DNA from: Bacteroides sp.
GTDB lineage: Bacteria; Bacteroidota; Bacteroidia; Bacteroidales; Muribaculaceae
Assembly (NCBI GenBank): GCA_023665145.1
Contig: JAMPEM010000021.1
Location: 1-33,423, forward strand
DNA: 33,423 nt
Direction of reading: 5' to 3'
Shown here: piece by piece, positions 32,958-33,423 of the stretch
Layout: every line of letters starts with the position of its first letter
How positions within the stretch are numbered: the first letter of the stretch is position 1
Notes under the pieces: model-generated
What the model saw: only the letters and a program-made list of their open reading frames with translations
Database searches by the model: none
Told to the model about the DNA's origin: nothing
Translations under genes and position numbers: made by a program

Positions 32958-33352
32958 TTGAGAGAGATTTTTAAGGTACCGTTTGTAGTTTTGAACATAT
33001 AGATTCCGGCAGGGAGTGTAGCTACCGCCTCATTCAAGGAATCGTATTTTCCCATGAATAATCCATCTAACGAGTAAACCTGAACCGCATCATTGCCAAC
33101 CATAAGAACGGGGAATTCCTCGACGGATTCTACAGTGGTGAAATACATTTTGCTTAAGCCCGAAAGTGAGAACTCTTCCTTTGCATCATCATTGGAGATA
33201 CACAACTTGTCGTTCTCCACACTCATCACGAGATGGGACGTTAAGAAGGAATGGTCAGCCCCGTCTGTGGTGACCACATTGAGCCGAAGTTCCGCATTTG
33301 CAACTGCCGGCAATATCATCGCCATAGCGATGGATAAAATAAAATTTTTCAA
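32954..33352 (-). CDS. Small secreted protein with type A sorting-like C-terminus
   Basis: This 132-residue protein has a signal peptide (MKNFILSIAMAMILPAVANA) and a beta-rich body. Its last 45 residues (VQVYSLDGLFMGK, then LPAGIYMFKTTNGTLKISLK) resemble the C-terminal sorting domain of the type IX secretion system (pattern v-x-v-Y-x-x-x-G, then L-P-x-G-I-Y-x-x-K). The start is a TTG because the next upstream stop (33371-33373) leaves no ATG, and the first internal ATG would destroy the signal peptide; an annotation could differ. A promoter-like TAATTTTG overlaps that TTG, adding doubt. It is translationally coupled to the beta-helix gene, and the repeat copy at 33374 lies directly upstream. 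Confidence 0.7.
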   Translation of the reverse strand: MKNFILSIAMAMILPAVANAELRLNVVTTDGADHSFLTSHLVMSVENDKLCISNDDAKEEFSLSGLSKMYFTTVESVEEFPVLMVGNDAVQVYSLDGLFMGKYDSLNEAVATLPAGIYMFKTTNGTLKISLK

Positions 33353-33373
33353 AATTAAAACATTTAGAGATTA

Positions 33374-33423
33374 AGAGGTTGTTTAATAATAAAACTTAAA
33401 ATGATTCGTTCATAAAATAGTTA
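33374..33423 (-). repeat. Interspersed repeat copy cut by the window edge
   Basis: AGAGGTTGTTTAATAATAAA and then ACTTAAAATGATTCGTTCAT match the reverse of copy A's right end over the 50 bases available. The rest lies outside the window, so full or deleted form cannot be told. Confidence 0.8.

Overview
The window reads as chromosomal DNA of a member of the Bacteroidales, most likely Muribaculaceae-like. Evidence: promoters of the Bacteroidetes form (TTTG, 19-21 nt, TAnnTTTG) in front of many genes, little Shine-Dalgarno signal, many lipoproteins with acidic residues after the lipobox Cys, and families largely confined to this phylum (DUF4493, PCMD, DUF4923, Cthe_2159-like beta-helix). The genus is inference.

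Layout. 0.5-4.0 kb (+): a translation cluster, rplM-rpsI-rpsB-tsf, with an unusually long, repeat-filled rpsB-tsf gap. 4.0-14.7 kb (-): a tightly packed, partly overlapping gene set from one strong promoter: three DUF4493 lipoproteins (one ending in a PCMD domain), two paralogous outer-membrane beta-barrels, a second PCMD lipoprotein, then an undecaprenol/diacylglycerol kinase, with a PAP2 phosphatase after a short repeat. 15.0-15.8 kb (+): DUF4923 lipoprotein. 16.2-23.6 kb (-): GH3 beta-N-acetylhexosaminidase, a 5'-nucleotidase, gpmI, rplS, radC, a family 2 glycosyltransferase and efp. 23.8 kb (+): rpmH. 24.7-31.0 kb: a small membrane protein (-), then (+) a WG-repeat lipoprotein, an ADP-ribosylglycohydrolase-like protein, menA, dnaB and rpsO. 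31.0-33.4 kb (-): a coupled pair of secreted proteins, one a beta-helix carbohydrate-binding-like protein and one small with a C-terminal sorting-like segment.

Two things stand out. First, the DUF4493/PCMD/beta-barrel operon looks like a self-contained surface-protein system of unknown function. Second, a family of intergenic repeats (ends AGAGGTTGTT...AACAACCTCT) occurs at about seven sites. The two full-length copies (238 and 245 bp) differ by paired substitutions that keep the same stems, so the element is constrained as a folded RNA or hairpin DNA. Other copies are internal-deletion or decayed forms.

Strand composition also changes: the + strand is G-rich over roughly the first 8 kb, mixed from 9 to 15 kb, and C-rich after 16 kb whatever the gene direction. 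This suggests a replichore boundary or a rearrangement near the large operon. No tRNA, rRNA, CRISPR array, transposase or integrase was recognised.
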